Source of the DNA: Homarus americanus
Lineage: Eukaryota > Arthropoda > Malacostraca > Decapoda > Nephropidae
Direction of reading: 5' to 3'
Length of the DNA: 64,000 nt
Assembly: GCF_018991925.1 (NCBI RefSeq)
Contig: NW_024720711.1
Location: 2,855,771 to 2,919,770, forward strand
Position numbers and translations under genes: made by a program. The notes under the pieces are model-generated. The model saw only the letters and a list, made by a program, of their open reading frames with translations, made no database searches and was not told the origin of the DNA. Shown here piece by piece: positions 11,465 to 23,584 of the stretch. How positions within the stretch are numbered: position 1 is the first letter of the stretch; each line of letters opens with the position of its first letter.

Positions 11465-12365
11465 GTTCGAATCCCGCTGAAGACCGTAGTGTGATGGTGT
11501 GCGTGGTTGGTGTGTGTGTGTGTGTGTGGTTGTGTGGTTAGTGTGACAGTGTGATGGTGTGCGTGGTTAGTGTAGTTTGTGTTGTGGTTGTGTGGTTAGT
11601 GTAGTTTTGTGTGGTGGTTGTGTGGTTAGTGTGGTGGTTGTGTGGTTAGTGTGATGGTGTGTATGGTTAGTGTAGTTTTGTGTGGTGGTTGTGTTAGTGT
11701 GGTGGTTGTGTGGTTAGTGTGATGGTGTGTATGGTTAGTGTAGTTTTGTGTGTGGTGTGTGTGTGGTTAGTGTGGTGGTTTGTGTGGTTAGTGTAGTTTT
11801 GTGTGGGTTGTATGGTTAGTGTAGTTGTGTGTGTGTGTGGTGGTTGTGTGGTAGTGTGGTGTGTGGTTAGTGTGATGGTGTGTATTAGTGGTTTTGTGGT
11901 GTGTGTGGTTAGTGTGGTGGTTGTGTGGTTAGTGTGATGGTGTATGGTTAGTAGTTTTGTGGTGGTTGTGTGGTTAGCGGTGGTTGTGTGGTTAGTGATG
12001 GTGTATGGTTAGTGTAGTTTTGTGGTGGTGTGTGTGGTTAGTGTAGTTTTGTGGTGTGGGTTGTGTGGTAGGTATGTGTGGGTTAGTGGATGGTGTGTAT
12101 GGTTAGTGTAGTTTTGTGTGTGGTGGTTATGGTTAGTGTGACAGTGTGATGGTGTGTATGGTTAGTGTAGTTTGTGTGGTGGTTGTGTGGTTAGTGTGAC
12201 AGTGTGATGGTGTATGGTTAGTGTAGTTTGTGGTGTGTGTGTTAGTGTGACAGTGTGATGGTGTGTATGGTTATGTAGTTTTGTGTGGTGGTTGGGGTTA
12301 GTGACAGTGTGATGGTAGTGTATGTTAGTGTGGTTTGTGTGGTGGTTGTGATGGTGTGCGTGGTT
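11465..12365. repeat. GTGGTTAGTGTAGTTTTGTG minisatellite, about 900 bp
   Basis: Degenerate array of GTGTGGTTAGTG, GTAGTTTTGTGTGGTGGTT and GTGATGGTGTGTATGG modules in varying order (higher-order about 55-65 bp). Confidence 0.85.
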
Positions 12366-12546
12366 AGCATAGAGGAAAGGTCAGTATGTAGTGACTGGGG
12401 GTGAAGTGGTTGACAGCGTGAGGGTCAGGTGAGGTCGACAGATGGTCACCACCACTCCCTCTCACGCACGCCCACACGCCCATCTGCTTCACCCACGCCC
12501 ACACGCCCATCTGCCTCATCCACATCCACAATAAGGGAAAACAGAA

Positions 12547-12548
<2 letters not shown>

Positions 12549-12639
<91 letters not shown>
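12549..12639. repeat. (AC)n microsatellite, 91 bp
   Basis: Perfect dinucleotide run. Confidence 0.98.
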
Positions 12640-12643
<4 letters not shown>

Positions 12644-12774
12644 CAAGGGCCAACTATCTATCACCCACTACTCATCCGTCCATCTGTTCACCTTCTATGT
12701 GCGTGTGCGTGTGACGCGCGTGTGTCAGCCTCATCGGTGAAGTAGTCAGCCATATGGTGCCATCGACCACACTT

Positions 12775-13365
12775 TTTATAACCTACCACACCCAGCACCA
12801 CACTCTACCACACCCAGCACCACACTCACCACACCCAGCACCACACTCTACCACACCCAGCATCACACCCACACACCCACTGCCACACTCTACCACACCC
12901 ACCGACGCCCCACCACACCCACACACCACCACACCCACCACACACCACCACACACCTCACCCACTAACCACCACCACCACCACCACACCACCATACCCCC
13001 ACCACACTTACCACACACCCACACTCTACCACACCCCCACCACACTCTACCACACCCACACTCTACCACACCCCACCACACTGCCACCACACACTACCAC
13101 ACCCTCACCACACCTCCCACCACACCCACCACCACACTCTCACACCACACACCACCACACCCACCTCCACAAACCACCACCTCACCACTCTACCACACCC
13201 ACACTCTACCACACCCCACCACACCTGCCACCACACTGCCACACCCCTCACCACACACACCCACCACCACACTCCACCACACACTACCACACCTCACCAC
13301 CACACCTCACCACACACTACCACACCCACCACCACCACACCCCTACACACCTACCACCACACTGT
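12775..13365. repeat. CCACACCCA-type minisatellite
   Basis: CTACCACACCCACACT, CACCACACCCACCACC and CACACTGCCA words. His/Thr/Pro-rich frames on the plus strand are artefacts. Confidence 0.9.
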
Positions 13366-13496
13366 GTGTGGCATGTGGTACCAGAGGGCGGAGGGGAAGG
13401 GGAGGGAGAGAGAGGTGAGGGGGATCGATCCATGGTACTGAATGCCACAATTAACGTGGACATAATAGTGCTCATCCTAGCCAGCCCGCCCTGACC

Positions 13497-14147
13497 ACAT
13501 GCCCACCACAGCCCCGCTACCGCTGCCACCACAGCCCCGCTACCACTGCCACCACAGCCCGCTACCACTGCCACCACAGCCCCGCTACCACTGCCACCAC
13601 AGCCCCACTACCACATGCCCACCACAGCCCTGCCATCATGCTGCCACCTACAGCCTGCCACTGCTGCCACCACAGCCCGCTGCCACTACCACAGCCCGCT
13701 ACCACTCCCACCACAGCCCCACTGCCACCACAGCCCCGCTACCACTCCACCACAGACCCACACCACAGCCCGCCACCACTCCCACCACAGCCCGCCACTG
13801 CTGCCACCACAGCCCCGCTACCACTGCCACCACAGCCCCTGCTGCCACTGCCACCACAGCCCGCTACCACTCCCACCACAGCCCCACTGCCACCACAGCC
13901 CTGCTACCACTCCCACCACAGACCCACTGCCACCACAGCCCTGCTACCACTCCCACCACAGTCCCACTGCTGCCACCACAGCCCCACTACCACTGCCACC
14001 ACAGCCCCGCTACCACTGCCACCACAGCCCCCACTGCCACCACAGCCCCACTACCACTGTCACCACAGGCCCGCTACCATTGCCACCACCATTACCATTT
14101 TCACTACTGTTACCATTACTACTACCACCACCACCACCACCACCACC
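13497..14147. repeat. 22-23-bp minisatellite ending in (ACC)n
   Basis: The unit GCCACCACAGCCCCGCTACC+ACT has about 25 copies, with a CCC/TGC exchange; it ends in (ACC)n at 14117-14147. Confidence 0.93.
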
Positions 14148-14331
14148 TAATACGGGGTACTAAATTAAGCAAGTGAAGTATTATTCATTTAAGTACGAGT
14201 AATTTAGGTGGTACTAATGGAACACAGCGCCTTATCACAGTACTTGAGGGCCATTACCTTCCTTCAGCGCCATTGTCACACTATATTACCTTAGTGGTGT
14301 ATGAAGGCATCTTAACCCCACTACTTTATTG

Positions 14332-14362
<31 letters not shown>

Positions 14363-14552
14363 GTCTACGAAATTATAGTTGTGTTTTGATTTGTCTGTAT
14401 CTGTGTAAATGTTTTCTCTCTCATTTTATCTATCAGTTAATCTATTTCTATCTGTCTATCTATCTATCTATCTGCCTGTCTGTCTGTCTGTCTGTCGGTG
14501 TCTGTGTCTTTCTGTCTGTCGGTGTCCGTGTCTGTCTTATCTATCTATCTAT
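14332..14552. repeat. GTCT and TATC tetranucleotide tracts
   Basis: (GTCT)n at 14332-14363, then TATC/TGTC mixtures at 14446-14552 with short unique DNA between them. Confidence 0.93.
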
Positions 14553-14762
14553 CTCGTTTGGACCAATGTTTTATCAGAGAGAATTAGACACCGACACCTA
14601 AAAATAGATTTAATCATATCGACAATGATCAGTCGTTTAAGAACCATAGCATAGTGGACAAGGTCTGACAACCTGACTGACTGATGCCTCTCAGATGACT
14701 CCTGATAAAGATAGCTACTTCAGACTGCCTCAACACACACACACTACAGTACTACACAGACA

Positions 14763-14823
14763 TGTATGTATGTATGTATGTATGTATGGATGTATGTATG
14801 GATGTATGTATATGTATGTATGA
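14763..14823. repeat. (TATG)n microsatellite with GGAT variants
   Basis: GTATGTATG run with three ATGGATG interruptions. Such TATG runs also end LINE-like DNA at 36661 in this window. Confidence 0.93.
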
Positions 14824-14829
14824 TTTTTT

Positions 14830-15145
14830 TTCCATACACTTTTTCCAAGGGGTGTTTCCTCTCAACCCTTCCTCTTCTTGTGCTCTTTATTCCTCATTCC
14901 CTCCCTTTATTACCCCCTACTTCTCCTCCTATCTATCTCCATCTGCTGTCTACCTCACCCTTCCCTCCCACATCCCCTTTCCGTTAATCTGAAGCAAGAA
15001 ATTGGCCGCTACTTCATCAAGCGACTCCCCTTCCTCCAATTACCTCAATTATTCTCCTCAGACCTTTCCTATATTTTCATCACGTGTCATATCTTACCCT
15101 TTTATTAATCCTATTCTTTCTCTGCTCCTTCGTATTTGTTGCGAC
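14830..15145. other. C/T-biased unique sequence
   Basis: CTCCCTTTATTACCCC-type DNA; no exon supported. Confidence 0.4.
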
Positions 15146-15147
15146 AG

Positions 15148-15255
15148 GTTATGGCTGGTGGGTGACTGTGGTGGTGGGTTGTGGTGGGTGACAGTGTGGT
15201 GGGGTGGTGGGTGACTGTGTGGTGGTGGGTTGTGGTGGGTGACAGTGTGGTGTGT
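15148..15255. repeat. GGTGGGTGACAGTGTGGTG minisatellite
   Basis: About 4 copies, 20-28-bp spacing. Confidence 0.85.
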
Positions 15256-15288
15256 GGTGTTATAGGTTATCAGTAGACCTTTGCACTC

Positions 15289-15388
15289 TAACCTAACCTA
15301 ACCTAACCTAACCTAACCTAACCTAACCTAACCTAACCTAACCTAACCTAACCTAACCTAACCTAACCTAACCTAACCTAACCTAACC
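15289..15388. repeat. Interstitial telomere-type repeat (CCTAA)20
   Basis: One hundred bases of uninterrupted TAACC/CCTAA pentamer, equivalent to TTAGG on the minus strand, the arthropod telomere repeat. It ends cleanly in AACCAACTATT. Confidence 0.97.
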
Positions 15389-15582
15389 AACTATTATTTG
15401 TACTCTTCTTTACTACATCTACAACGTCATTATCTTCACACCTCTCTTTTTCTTCCCTTTGTCTCTGTTTATCACCTATTGTGTGTATGTTTCTCCGTTA
15501 TAGAATGAGAAACAGCGTTGATAGGAAATAAATTGTTTGTTCATAATTATATCACAGTTGGTGTGTTTGTGTGTCATATCTA

Positions 15583-15631
15583 TACATACATACATACATA
15601 CATGCATACATACATACATACATACATACAC
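15583..15631. repeat. (CATA)n microsatellite
   Basis: Perfect except for one CATG unit. Confidence 0.95.
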
Positions 15632-15639
15632 TCACAAAA

Positions 15640-17635
15640 CAGTGACATCAGTCCATTTAAACTTAGCAGACAAAAACATTTCACCCACACATACACACAC
15701 ACACGTCATGATTCCGCCCAAACTATTACTGTAATTTGGATTTTATTTCACAAACCCAATTTTACGGTGGCCATTATGCAAATTACGACTTGTGATTAAA
15801 GTAATCTGTGAATCCTGCCTAATGTGGGGGAGCTTATTAGCCGATAACAGTGATAAGGCCCACACACACACACACACACAGTAAGGGGTTATGATGATGG
15901 TTAGAGATAGAGTGATTAAGGGGAAGTAATTATGATACACAACTCGTAGTGATGTTTTGATGATAGTTGTGACAGTTTACTATTGGCTGAGCTGTTGTAG
16001 TTATGATGGCTGGAATGGCTTTATTATAATTAATTTTATTATTGTTATTATAAGCATTGTTGTTTAAGTCGTTGTTGCAATTAGTTTTTAATCTGTAATA
16101 ATAATGATGATGATGATGATGATAATAGTAATGATATGCCTACGACTACTGGTATAAAGTGATAATAATAATAATAATGTTTATATACGCGTCATCAGTA
16201 AAAAAAAATCAACTTAGCAAAAATTAGTTCCCATGGTTCAAGTAGCCTGCTGTATGGTATAAGACTCTTCTATTTCATCTTCAAAAACAGTAATTATCAT
16301 TTACTGTAGATGGATGATAAGTCTACGAAATGTGTTAAAATGTGTAGAAGTTGATGAAGGAAATGAAGGCAATTTACACTCGTGAGATACCGCCGCTGTG
16401 GTGGGTCAGGCAGCGACGTCGTAGCCAAGTTTGTCCGTGTCGGTGTTAGACGCTGCCTAACACCATGTTATAATCTATTACCCAATACCCGTGTACCGGC
16501 GACCCAACCACCGGCGACACGACCACTCACTCACCTCGATACAGTCAGCAGCAGCAGCAGCAGTCGTAGTCAGTCATAATATTTTGTTACAGGTCGTCGA
16601 AGCCAGTCAGTCAGTCAATAACCCGAACACAAAGACGCACGCGTAATGTCACTTGTCAACAAAGGTTCATCACTTACACAAACAAACAGTTGATGTATTG
16701 TCCAAGTGTCGGGGTCGTTGGTGTGTGAAATGGAGTGAATTTATTTAGCTTTTTTTTGTTGTTGTGTAAGTTTGTTCTTCATTTACGAATACGTGTTGAG
16801 CGTCGATGGTTGATTTACGAGCAACAGAGAGATTCGTAAACAAGGGGAGGGGGGGGTGGTGGTTATTTGCACGGACACACACAGAAACTCTCTTAAATCG
16901 GCCATTGATAGTTCAGGTAACGGAGGTGAGGTGTGTGGACTTGTTGACACAGCCTAGTGGTAGGCGGCCCCAGTTATTATTTATGACACACACACACACA
17001 CACATTCATGAATATAGTAATAATAATAATGAATGCGAGAGGATAATGTAATGCATTAATAATAATAATAATAATAAATTGTATAAGATATAATGATAAT
17101 GGACAGTAATAATGATAATGACATAATATACGGAATAAAGATGGAGGTAAGAAGTATATGTAGGATTTGAATGTATATTGTATAAAATATACCCCCCCGC
17201 TTCTCCCCTCCCCGCCGCCTCCCTCCCCCCGCTTCTCCCCTCCCCGCCGCCTCCCTCCCTCATTTATGCCCATTATCCCATAAGTCAAACAAATATAATT
17301 ATCTACATTAACTAAGCCTTATGTAACTACTCATTCGTAACGTAATGTATCGTAATCTACTCTGAATTCACCCCCATTATGACATGTACCTAGTTGCTCC
17401 TAACCTAACCTGTCAGAAACGTTTATTATTGCAATCACCATACCTGTAAATACAACTGTTAAGTTACACACACACACACACACACACATTCTGTTTTATA
17501 TTACTCACTATATCTCCATTATTTACCATAAGCACTTAATTAACTCTCTATGTGCAGCTGAAATAAGAAAATATGTCGCTGAATAAATACCATTGTTGAC
17601 AATATAGTATATAATACATATGTGTGTTTTTTAGT
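15640..17635. other. Mostly unique DNA with short microsatellites
   Basis: Holds (CA)n at 15860-15880, 16986-17005 and 17466-17488; GAT/AAT triplets at 16097-16123, 16160-16177 and 17058-17086; (CAG)n at 16548-16563; and a 32-bp C-rich duplication at 17196-17265 (GCTTCTCCCC at 17199 and 17231). CpG-bearing DNA at 16380-16680 has a 65-codon frame but no known domain. Confidence 0.5.
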
Positions 17636-17640
17636 GGTGG

Positions 17641-18386
17641 TATAGTGTGTAGACTATCAGTGTTAGTATGGTGTGTGTATACTATCAGTGTTAGTATGGT
17701 GTGTGTAGACTATCAGTGTTAGTATAGTGTGTGTATACGATCAGTGTTAGTATAGTGTGTGTATACTATCAGTGTTAGTATGGTGTGTGTATACTATCAG
17801 TGTTAGTAAAGTGTGTGTATACGATCAGTGTTAGTATAGTGTGTGTATACTATCAGTGTTAGTATAGTGTGTGTATACTATCAGTGTTAGTATGGTGTGT
17901 GTAGACTATCAGTTTAAGTATGGTGTGTGTAGACTATCAGTGTTAGTATAGTGTGTGTAGACTATCAGTGTTAGTATAGTGTGTGTATACTATCAGTGTT
18001 AGTATGGTGTGTGTATACTATCAGTGTTAGTATGGTGTGTGTAGACTATCAGTGTTAGTATGGTGTGTGTAGACTATCAGTGTTAGTATGGTGTGTGTAG
18101 ACTATCAGTGTTAGTATGGTGTGTGTATACTATCAGTGTTAGTATGGTGTGTGTAGACTATCAGTGTTAGTATGGTGTGTGTAGACTATCAGTGTTAGTA
18201 TGGTGTGTGTATACTATCAGTGTTAGTATAGTGTGTGTATACTATCAGTGTTAGTATGGTGTGTGTAGACTATCAGTGTTAGTATGGTGTGTGTAGACTA
18301 TCAGTGTTAGTATGGTGTGTGTAGACTATCAGTGTTAGTATGGTGTGTGTAGACTATCAGTGTTAGTATAGTGTGTGTATACTATG
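17641..18386. repeat. 28-bp variant-repeat minisatellite, 27 copies
   Basis: The unit GTGTGTGTAGACTATCAGTG+TTAGTATG is almost free of indels. Copies differ mainly at two sites (TATGG/TATAG and TAGAC/TATAC), with rare CGATC and AGTTTAAG variants. Confidence 0.97.
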
Positions 18387-18439
18387 CAGAGAACACGTCG
18401 ATACTCTCGCCAGATGTTAGGAATTCTACCAAGCGGTGT

Positions 18440-18690
18440 TTTGCCTGCCTCTCCCTTACACCTCCCCCCTTCCCTCCCCACTAGTCTCCCTATCCCTCTC
18501 TCCTTCCCTCACTCTCTTAGCCTCCCTGTCCCTCTCTGTATCTCTTCTAACCTACCTGCCCCCCCACTCTCCTCCCGTCTTTCTAGCCTCCTTCCCCTCT
18601 CTCCTCCCAGGGCTCCCTGTCCCCTCCCTCCCCCCCACCTCTTAGCCTCCCTCTCCCAGCCTCCCTGCCCCTCCTTCACCCCCCAATAAA
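18440..18690. repeat. CCCTCC-rich tract
   Basis: C/T-biased low-complexity DNA. Confidence 0.85.
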
Positions 18691-19400
18691 GCGAGACGGA
18701 TCTGAACACCCCCTCAACAAGGCTTCTCTTGAGTGTGACAAATCGTCGGGGTTAATATTATCAAGAGGCGGGAGGGTGGTGGTGGTGAGCCGCCAGGGAC
18801 GACCACCACGCTGTTGCAAGATAATTTTTGTTTACCCAGAGGTGATCCCCAGGGGTCTGACTCTGTCACCTCAAAGACCTGCCGCTGGGGGCTGTTGTAG
18901 ACCCTTCTACTACCCCTTACTGCTGCCCCTCACTGCTACCCTTACTGCTGCTGCTCCTTCAATCCCCCAGGGAGTTAAGGTTGAGGGGATAAATAATAGA
19001 CACTGGCTGAATATGGCTGAGTTAACCTAATGAGTGATTGCCAGTGTCTGACTGTCTTAGGTCGGTGTATCAGACGGCGTTCATTAATGGTGTAAGGTTT
19101 TAATGAGGTGATACGAAGGATTTAATGTAGTCTTAGAATAGTGTTGGGTTATGGCGTTAGGTTTAGCCTTTGTTAACTCAGTAAAATGTCTTATAGTTAT
19201 GACGTAAATGTATTTGTCTGATGATATTGAGGTGTAGATGAATGTAAAGTATGTATGATAGTTTACAGTAGAGTACAACTAAGATAGAGTGTATTACAGT
19301 TTACAGTAGAGTATAATAAGGTTCAGTTTGTATTAGTTTACATGGTGGGGATATAAAGGTGACTCTTTTGGCGTTAAGTCTTGTTAGTCCACAGCTGGTG
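18691..19400. other. Unique sequence
   Basis: 18770-19030 is of balanced composition with an 84-codon plus-strand frame and CTGCTGCT-type words, but no recognisable domain or good splice pair. 19084-19340 has TACAGTTTACAGTAGAGTA-type local repetition. Confidence 0.4.
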
Positions 19401-19404
19401 TTGG

Positions 19405-19625
19405 TTTTGCGGCTTCCTCACTCTCCCTCACCCCAGTCCTCCCTCACCCCAGTCCTACCTAACCCCAGTCCTTCCTCACCATCCTCCCTCACCCCGACAA
19501 TTCTTCCTCACCCCCACCATCCTTCCTCACTCTTCCTAACCTCTTATCTCCCTCACTACCCACCCCTTCCCTCACTACCCTCCACCCCCTCCCTCACCCC
19601 TACACCACAATTAGCACACCTCGTC
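19405..19625. repeat. CCTCACCCCAGTCCTT-type C-rich repeat
   Basis: Degenerate 16-18-bp units. Confidence 0.8.
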
Positions 19626-19629
19626 TCCA

Positions 19630-20229
19630 TCAACACCACATGACCCTTCACTCGCTTGTATTTCCCTCAAGGATCACGTGACCTAACCTGACCTCCTGCT
19701 GCCGTCACTTGACCCCTTGGCCCCTCGTAAGGTCATTATGTACATCATTACTCCCACCAACGCCAACCATACCTCACCGCCTGTCTCACCCAATCACCGC
19801 TAGATGTCACCACAACGACAAACTCCCGACATGTTTGTAGACGTCACCTCAAGATGTGTTTTTTTTTCCTTCGTCCAAATTACAATTGTTTTGAGTTTAT
19901 TTACAAATGATTTTCTGGTCTGGTATCGTTTTTTGGTATTTGAACTCTTAATTGGGAATCATTTAGCGTCCTGGGAATGATTTATACGGCTGTAAATCAT
20001 TCCTAATCACAACTATAGTCATTAACCACAAACACCTAATTGGGTTTTCTTTTCTGCGTCTAAATTACAGGCTTTTGTGTTTATTTACAATTTTTTTTTC
20101 TAGTATTGAACCACTACTTGTGTTACGAACTCTAAATTAGGAACGAATTTAGTGTTTTCTGAATGTTTATATCTGGCTATAAATCAGTGAGAAAGAGAGT
20201 TACTGTATACTGTACTTGTGTTCATGCCA
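19630..20229. other. Unique AT-rich sequence
   Basis: Two related stretches share TCT/AAATTACA...TTTATTTACAA...TTTTTTCT (19868-19920 and 20060-20105), suggesting an old duplication of about 190 bp. No gene seen. Confidence 0.4.
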
Positions 20230-20395
20230 CCGTCTTAAATAACAGATCTCTTAGTATACGACTCGCTTATACGACTAGAGGCTGTTTTATACGTCTATAT
20301 AACCCGAATGGATTTAGTACACGCTTATATAAGACGAGAGACTCTGTTATAAACCTATATAACCTTAATGGATATAGTACACGAGTATAGAATAT
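20230..20395. repeat. 60-bp tandem repeat, about 2.7 copies
   Basis: AACCCGAATGGATTTAGTAC (20301) recurs as AACCTTAATGGATATAGTAC (20361). Confidence 0.85.
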
Positions 20396-21060
20396 GTACA
20401 AATACAGTAATTATGATACACAACAAAATAGTGATAACTGTGATAATATGCATATACTGTTTCTAGGTATTCATTATATACTTGTCATAGATATACTCAA
20501 CTGTATATATGTGAGGTATGAATGTAGTAACAATACACGATATCGTAAGTTTACAATAACGTCGTTTTCTTAGTGGAAAACGTAGTGAGGGGCGAGTTAT
20601 TATACGTCGTTCTGTTTACGTTTAGTTACGTTAGGTTTTAAGGTGAGTTACGTTGAGTTAGGTTAGATTACGTAATATAATATTAGGGTAAAGGAGAAGT
20701 TACATTATAATAGGTTAAAGTTACGTTTCATAAAGCTAGTTTGGATGGAAAAAGTTACATTAGACTAAATTAAGTCAAGATTACATTTAAGAGCGACTAG
20801 GGTTAGGTTAGGTTAGATGAGGTGTAGGATTATGTTACCCAAAGCTATATAGATTACCTACGGACAAGGAACAAACAATAACAGACGCTTCTCTATACAC
20901 TAAGTCGCCTCATGCCCCGTGTACAGTCCGTGATGAGATACAACTGGACAGACACTGGGCAGAGTCGAAATAATTTCACTCCATGATAAAATTTACTTTC
21001 ATAGACTGCACTGGAAATATTCATTGACCTGTACCTGTGAGAGTGTAAAAATGATGAATA
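20396..21060. other. AT-rich sequence with degenerate TTAGG/TTACG words
   Basis: 20620-20825 is full of GTTACGTTAGGTT and GGTTAGATTACG words that look like decayed pentamer repeats. The rest is unique. Confidence 0.5.
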
Positions 21061-21064
21061 TTAT

Positions 21065-21185
21065 GCCAAGGTGAGAGGGAGGGAGGGCGGGGGGAGGGTG
21101 AGAGGTAAGTGAGGGGGAGGTGGTGGGTGAGAGGGCGGGCAGGGGGAAGTGGGTGAGAGGGCAGGCAGGGGGAGGTGAGTGGTAG
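21065..21185. repeat. GGGAGGTGAG-type G-rich repeat
   Basis: About 28-30-bp units around GAGAGGGCGGGCAGGGGGAA. Confidence 0.85.
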
Positions 21186-21289
21186 TCTAACAGTGTAGCG
21201 GAAATTGTGAGTAAGAATTTTTGTTAAATATAACATCTTAGCAGGTGCTGTACAAGCGAGTGTGTAGCAGGTTTAGGAGGAGTGTAGTG

Positions 21290-22372
21290 GATGGTGGAGT
21301 GTAACTGTGGGTGTGGTGTAAAGTGTATGGTGTGGGTGTCGTGTGGTGAAGTGTGAGTGTTTTGTGGTGTGGTGGGTAACTTGGTGTGTGTGAAACGTAG
21401 GTGTCGTGTGCTGTGAGATGGTAACGTGGGTGTGGTGGGGTAGCGTGTGGGGTGGGACAGCGGGGTGGTGTGGTAGCCGTGCCGGGTGGTGACAGCGTGG
21501 GTGCGGTGTGTGGTGGCAGCGTGGGTGTGGTGGTGGCAGCGTGGGTGTGGTGGCAGTATGTGTGTGTGTGTGTGTGGCAGCGTGGGTGTGGTGTGGTGGC
21601 AGCGTGAGTGTGGTGTGTGGTGGCGTGGGTGTGTGTGGTGGCAGCGTGGGTGTGGTGTGGTGGCAGCGTGGGTGGTGTGGTGGCAGTGGGTGTGGTGTGA
21701 TGGCGTATGTGTGTGATGTGTGTGCTGGCAGCGTGAGTGTGGTGTGTGGTGGCAGCGTGGGTTTATTGTGTGGTGTCAGAGTGGGTTTATTGTGTGGTGG
21801 CAGCATGGTGTGGTGTGTGGTGGCACATGTGTGTGGTGTCACATGGGTGTGGTGGCACGTGGGTGTGGTGTGGCAGCGTGGGTGTGGTGGCAGCGTGGGT
21901 GTGGTGTGGTGGCAGCATGGGTGTGGTGTGGTGGCAGCTGGGTGTGGTGTGGTGGCAGCATGGGTGTGGTGGCAGCGTGGGTGTGGTGTGTGGTGGCAGC
22001 ATGGGTGTGGTGGACACATGGGTGTGTGGCATGGGGTGGTGGCAGCGTGGGTGTGGTGGCAGTGTGGGTGTGTGGTGGCAGTAGCATGGGTGTGGTGTGT
22101 GGTGGCAACATGGGTGTGGTGGCAGCCAGGTGTGGTGTGTGGTGGCAACATGGGTGTGGTGGCAGCCAGGGTGTTGTATGTGGCTGTGTGGTGGCAACAT
22201 GGGTGTGGTGGCAGCCAGGTGTGGTGTGTGGTGGCAGCGGTGTGTGGTGGCAGCAGCATGGGTGTGGTGTGTGTGGTGGCAGCGGGGTGTGGTGTGGTGG
22301 CAACATGGGTGTGGTGGCAGCCAGGTGTGGTGTGGTGGCAACATGGGTGTGGTGGCAGCGTGGGTGGTGGCA
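21290..22372. repeat. 19-22-bp minisatellite GGTGGCAGCGTGGGTGTGGT
   Basis: About 50 copies; the right half has CAACATGGGTGTGGTGGCAG and CAGCCAGGTGTGGTGTGTGG modules that alternate. Long Trp/Cys/Gly/Val or His/Pro/Thr frames on the two strands are artefacts. Confidence 0.93.
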
Positions 22373-22569
22373 TCGTCAACTCCTGTCAGCCAACATTTAC
22401 GTAGATTGTACTCGGCCACTGATGAATTATATAAGCTGTCGGGAGCACTAGTGTGTGTCCGAGGTGTACCACAGCTCCCTCACCTGTCCTGGAGACGCAG
22501 CCTCAGGAGCCTGCCCTTGCTGAACCAGCCCTCGACTATCCGCCCATAGGGATGCTTTCATGTGATCAG

Positions 22570-22705
22570 TTGTGAGTCGGGGGTGTTGTATGGTGTCGGG
22601 GGTGTTGTATGGTGTGGGGGTGTTGTATGGGTGCGGGGTGATGTATAGTGCGGGGGGTGATGTATAGTGAGGGGGAGTGTTGTATAGTGACTGAGTGTTG
22701 AATGA
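22570..22705. repeat. GGGGGTGTTGTATGGTGT tandem repeat
   Basis: About 6 degenerate copies of 18-22 bp. Confidence 0.85.
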
Positions 22706-22794
22706 TGTCAAGGTTGTGTTGGTTTAGTGGCAGGGTGTTTTATGACGTATATTCCAGTGTATTCTAGAGTGAGTATGTGTAGATTATAGTGTAC

Positions 22795-22813
22795 GAGAGA
22801 GAGAGGAGGAGGG

Positions 22814-22848
<35 letters not shown>

Positions 22849-23296
22849 CTCAGACAGTGGTGTGTTTGTGGTGAGAATTTTGCAAGAGGTGTATCCAGAC
22901 TACACAGCCTCCCTCACACACCTGTTGCTCGTCCCTCCTCCTCCTCTTCCTCCCAGGGCAGGTGAGGCTGATATCCCAGTGCCCTGCCTGACGTAATGAG
23001 CCTGGCGATAATTAGTAGAAATGTTATGTTTTTTTTCTTCATTATTTGTGTAATGGTAATGATATATCTACTTCATTATGGTAGTGGTGATAATGGTGGT
23101 GATTATCTTGGTGGTGATATTGTGATGTGGTGATAGACGGAAGCTGCCTCACACCTCTCCCTCCCTCCCGCCATCACCAGGTCGTAATGCTAATTATGAT
23201 ATGACTTGTTTAGTAAATATTGGGGTGAGGAAGGGAGGAGGGTGTGTGTGTGGAGTGAGGGAGAGAAGGTGAGAGAGAAAGAGAGAGATTAAAGAT
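22795..23296. other. (GA)n tract and unique sequence
   Basis: (GA)n at 22823-22845. Unique DNA follows with GGTGAT-rich patches at 23085-23135; no exon supported. Confidence 0.5.
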
Positions 23297-23311
23297 ATTA
23301 TCATCATCACT

Positions 23312-23346
<35 letters not shown>
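23297..23346. repeat. (CAT)n microsatellite
   Basis: ATC triplets with single interruptions at both ends. Confidence 0.93.
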
Positions 23347-23457
23347 AATCATCAGCATCATCATGTCTTTGAAATGATATTAACTTAATCTTATATTACA
23401 ACTTCTGGAAATAGTGTACTTAAAAATACAGTCGTTATAGAGGTTATTCTCACCCAA

Positions 23458-23540
23458 GTTAGTTGGTTAGGTTTGGTTAGTTTGGGTTTGGTTTGGTTTG
23501 GTTTGGTTAGGTTAGGTTAGTTAGGTTAGGTTGGTTGAAC
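23458..23540. repeat. GGTTT/GGTTA pentamer-like tract
   Basis: GGTTTGGTTTGG merging into GGTTAGGTTAGTTAGG: a drifted TTAGG-type array. Confidence 0.85.
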
Positions 23541-23584
23541 TTTGTTTACACCACGGAGCTGCTGTCGTCCACTGTCTCAAACAA

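Noticed and set aside
12754..14176. His/Pro/Thr-rich open frames
   Set aside because: Artefacts of CCACAC and GCCACCACAGCC minisatellites.
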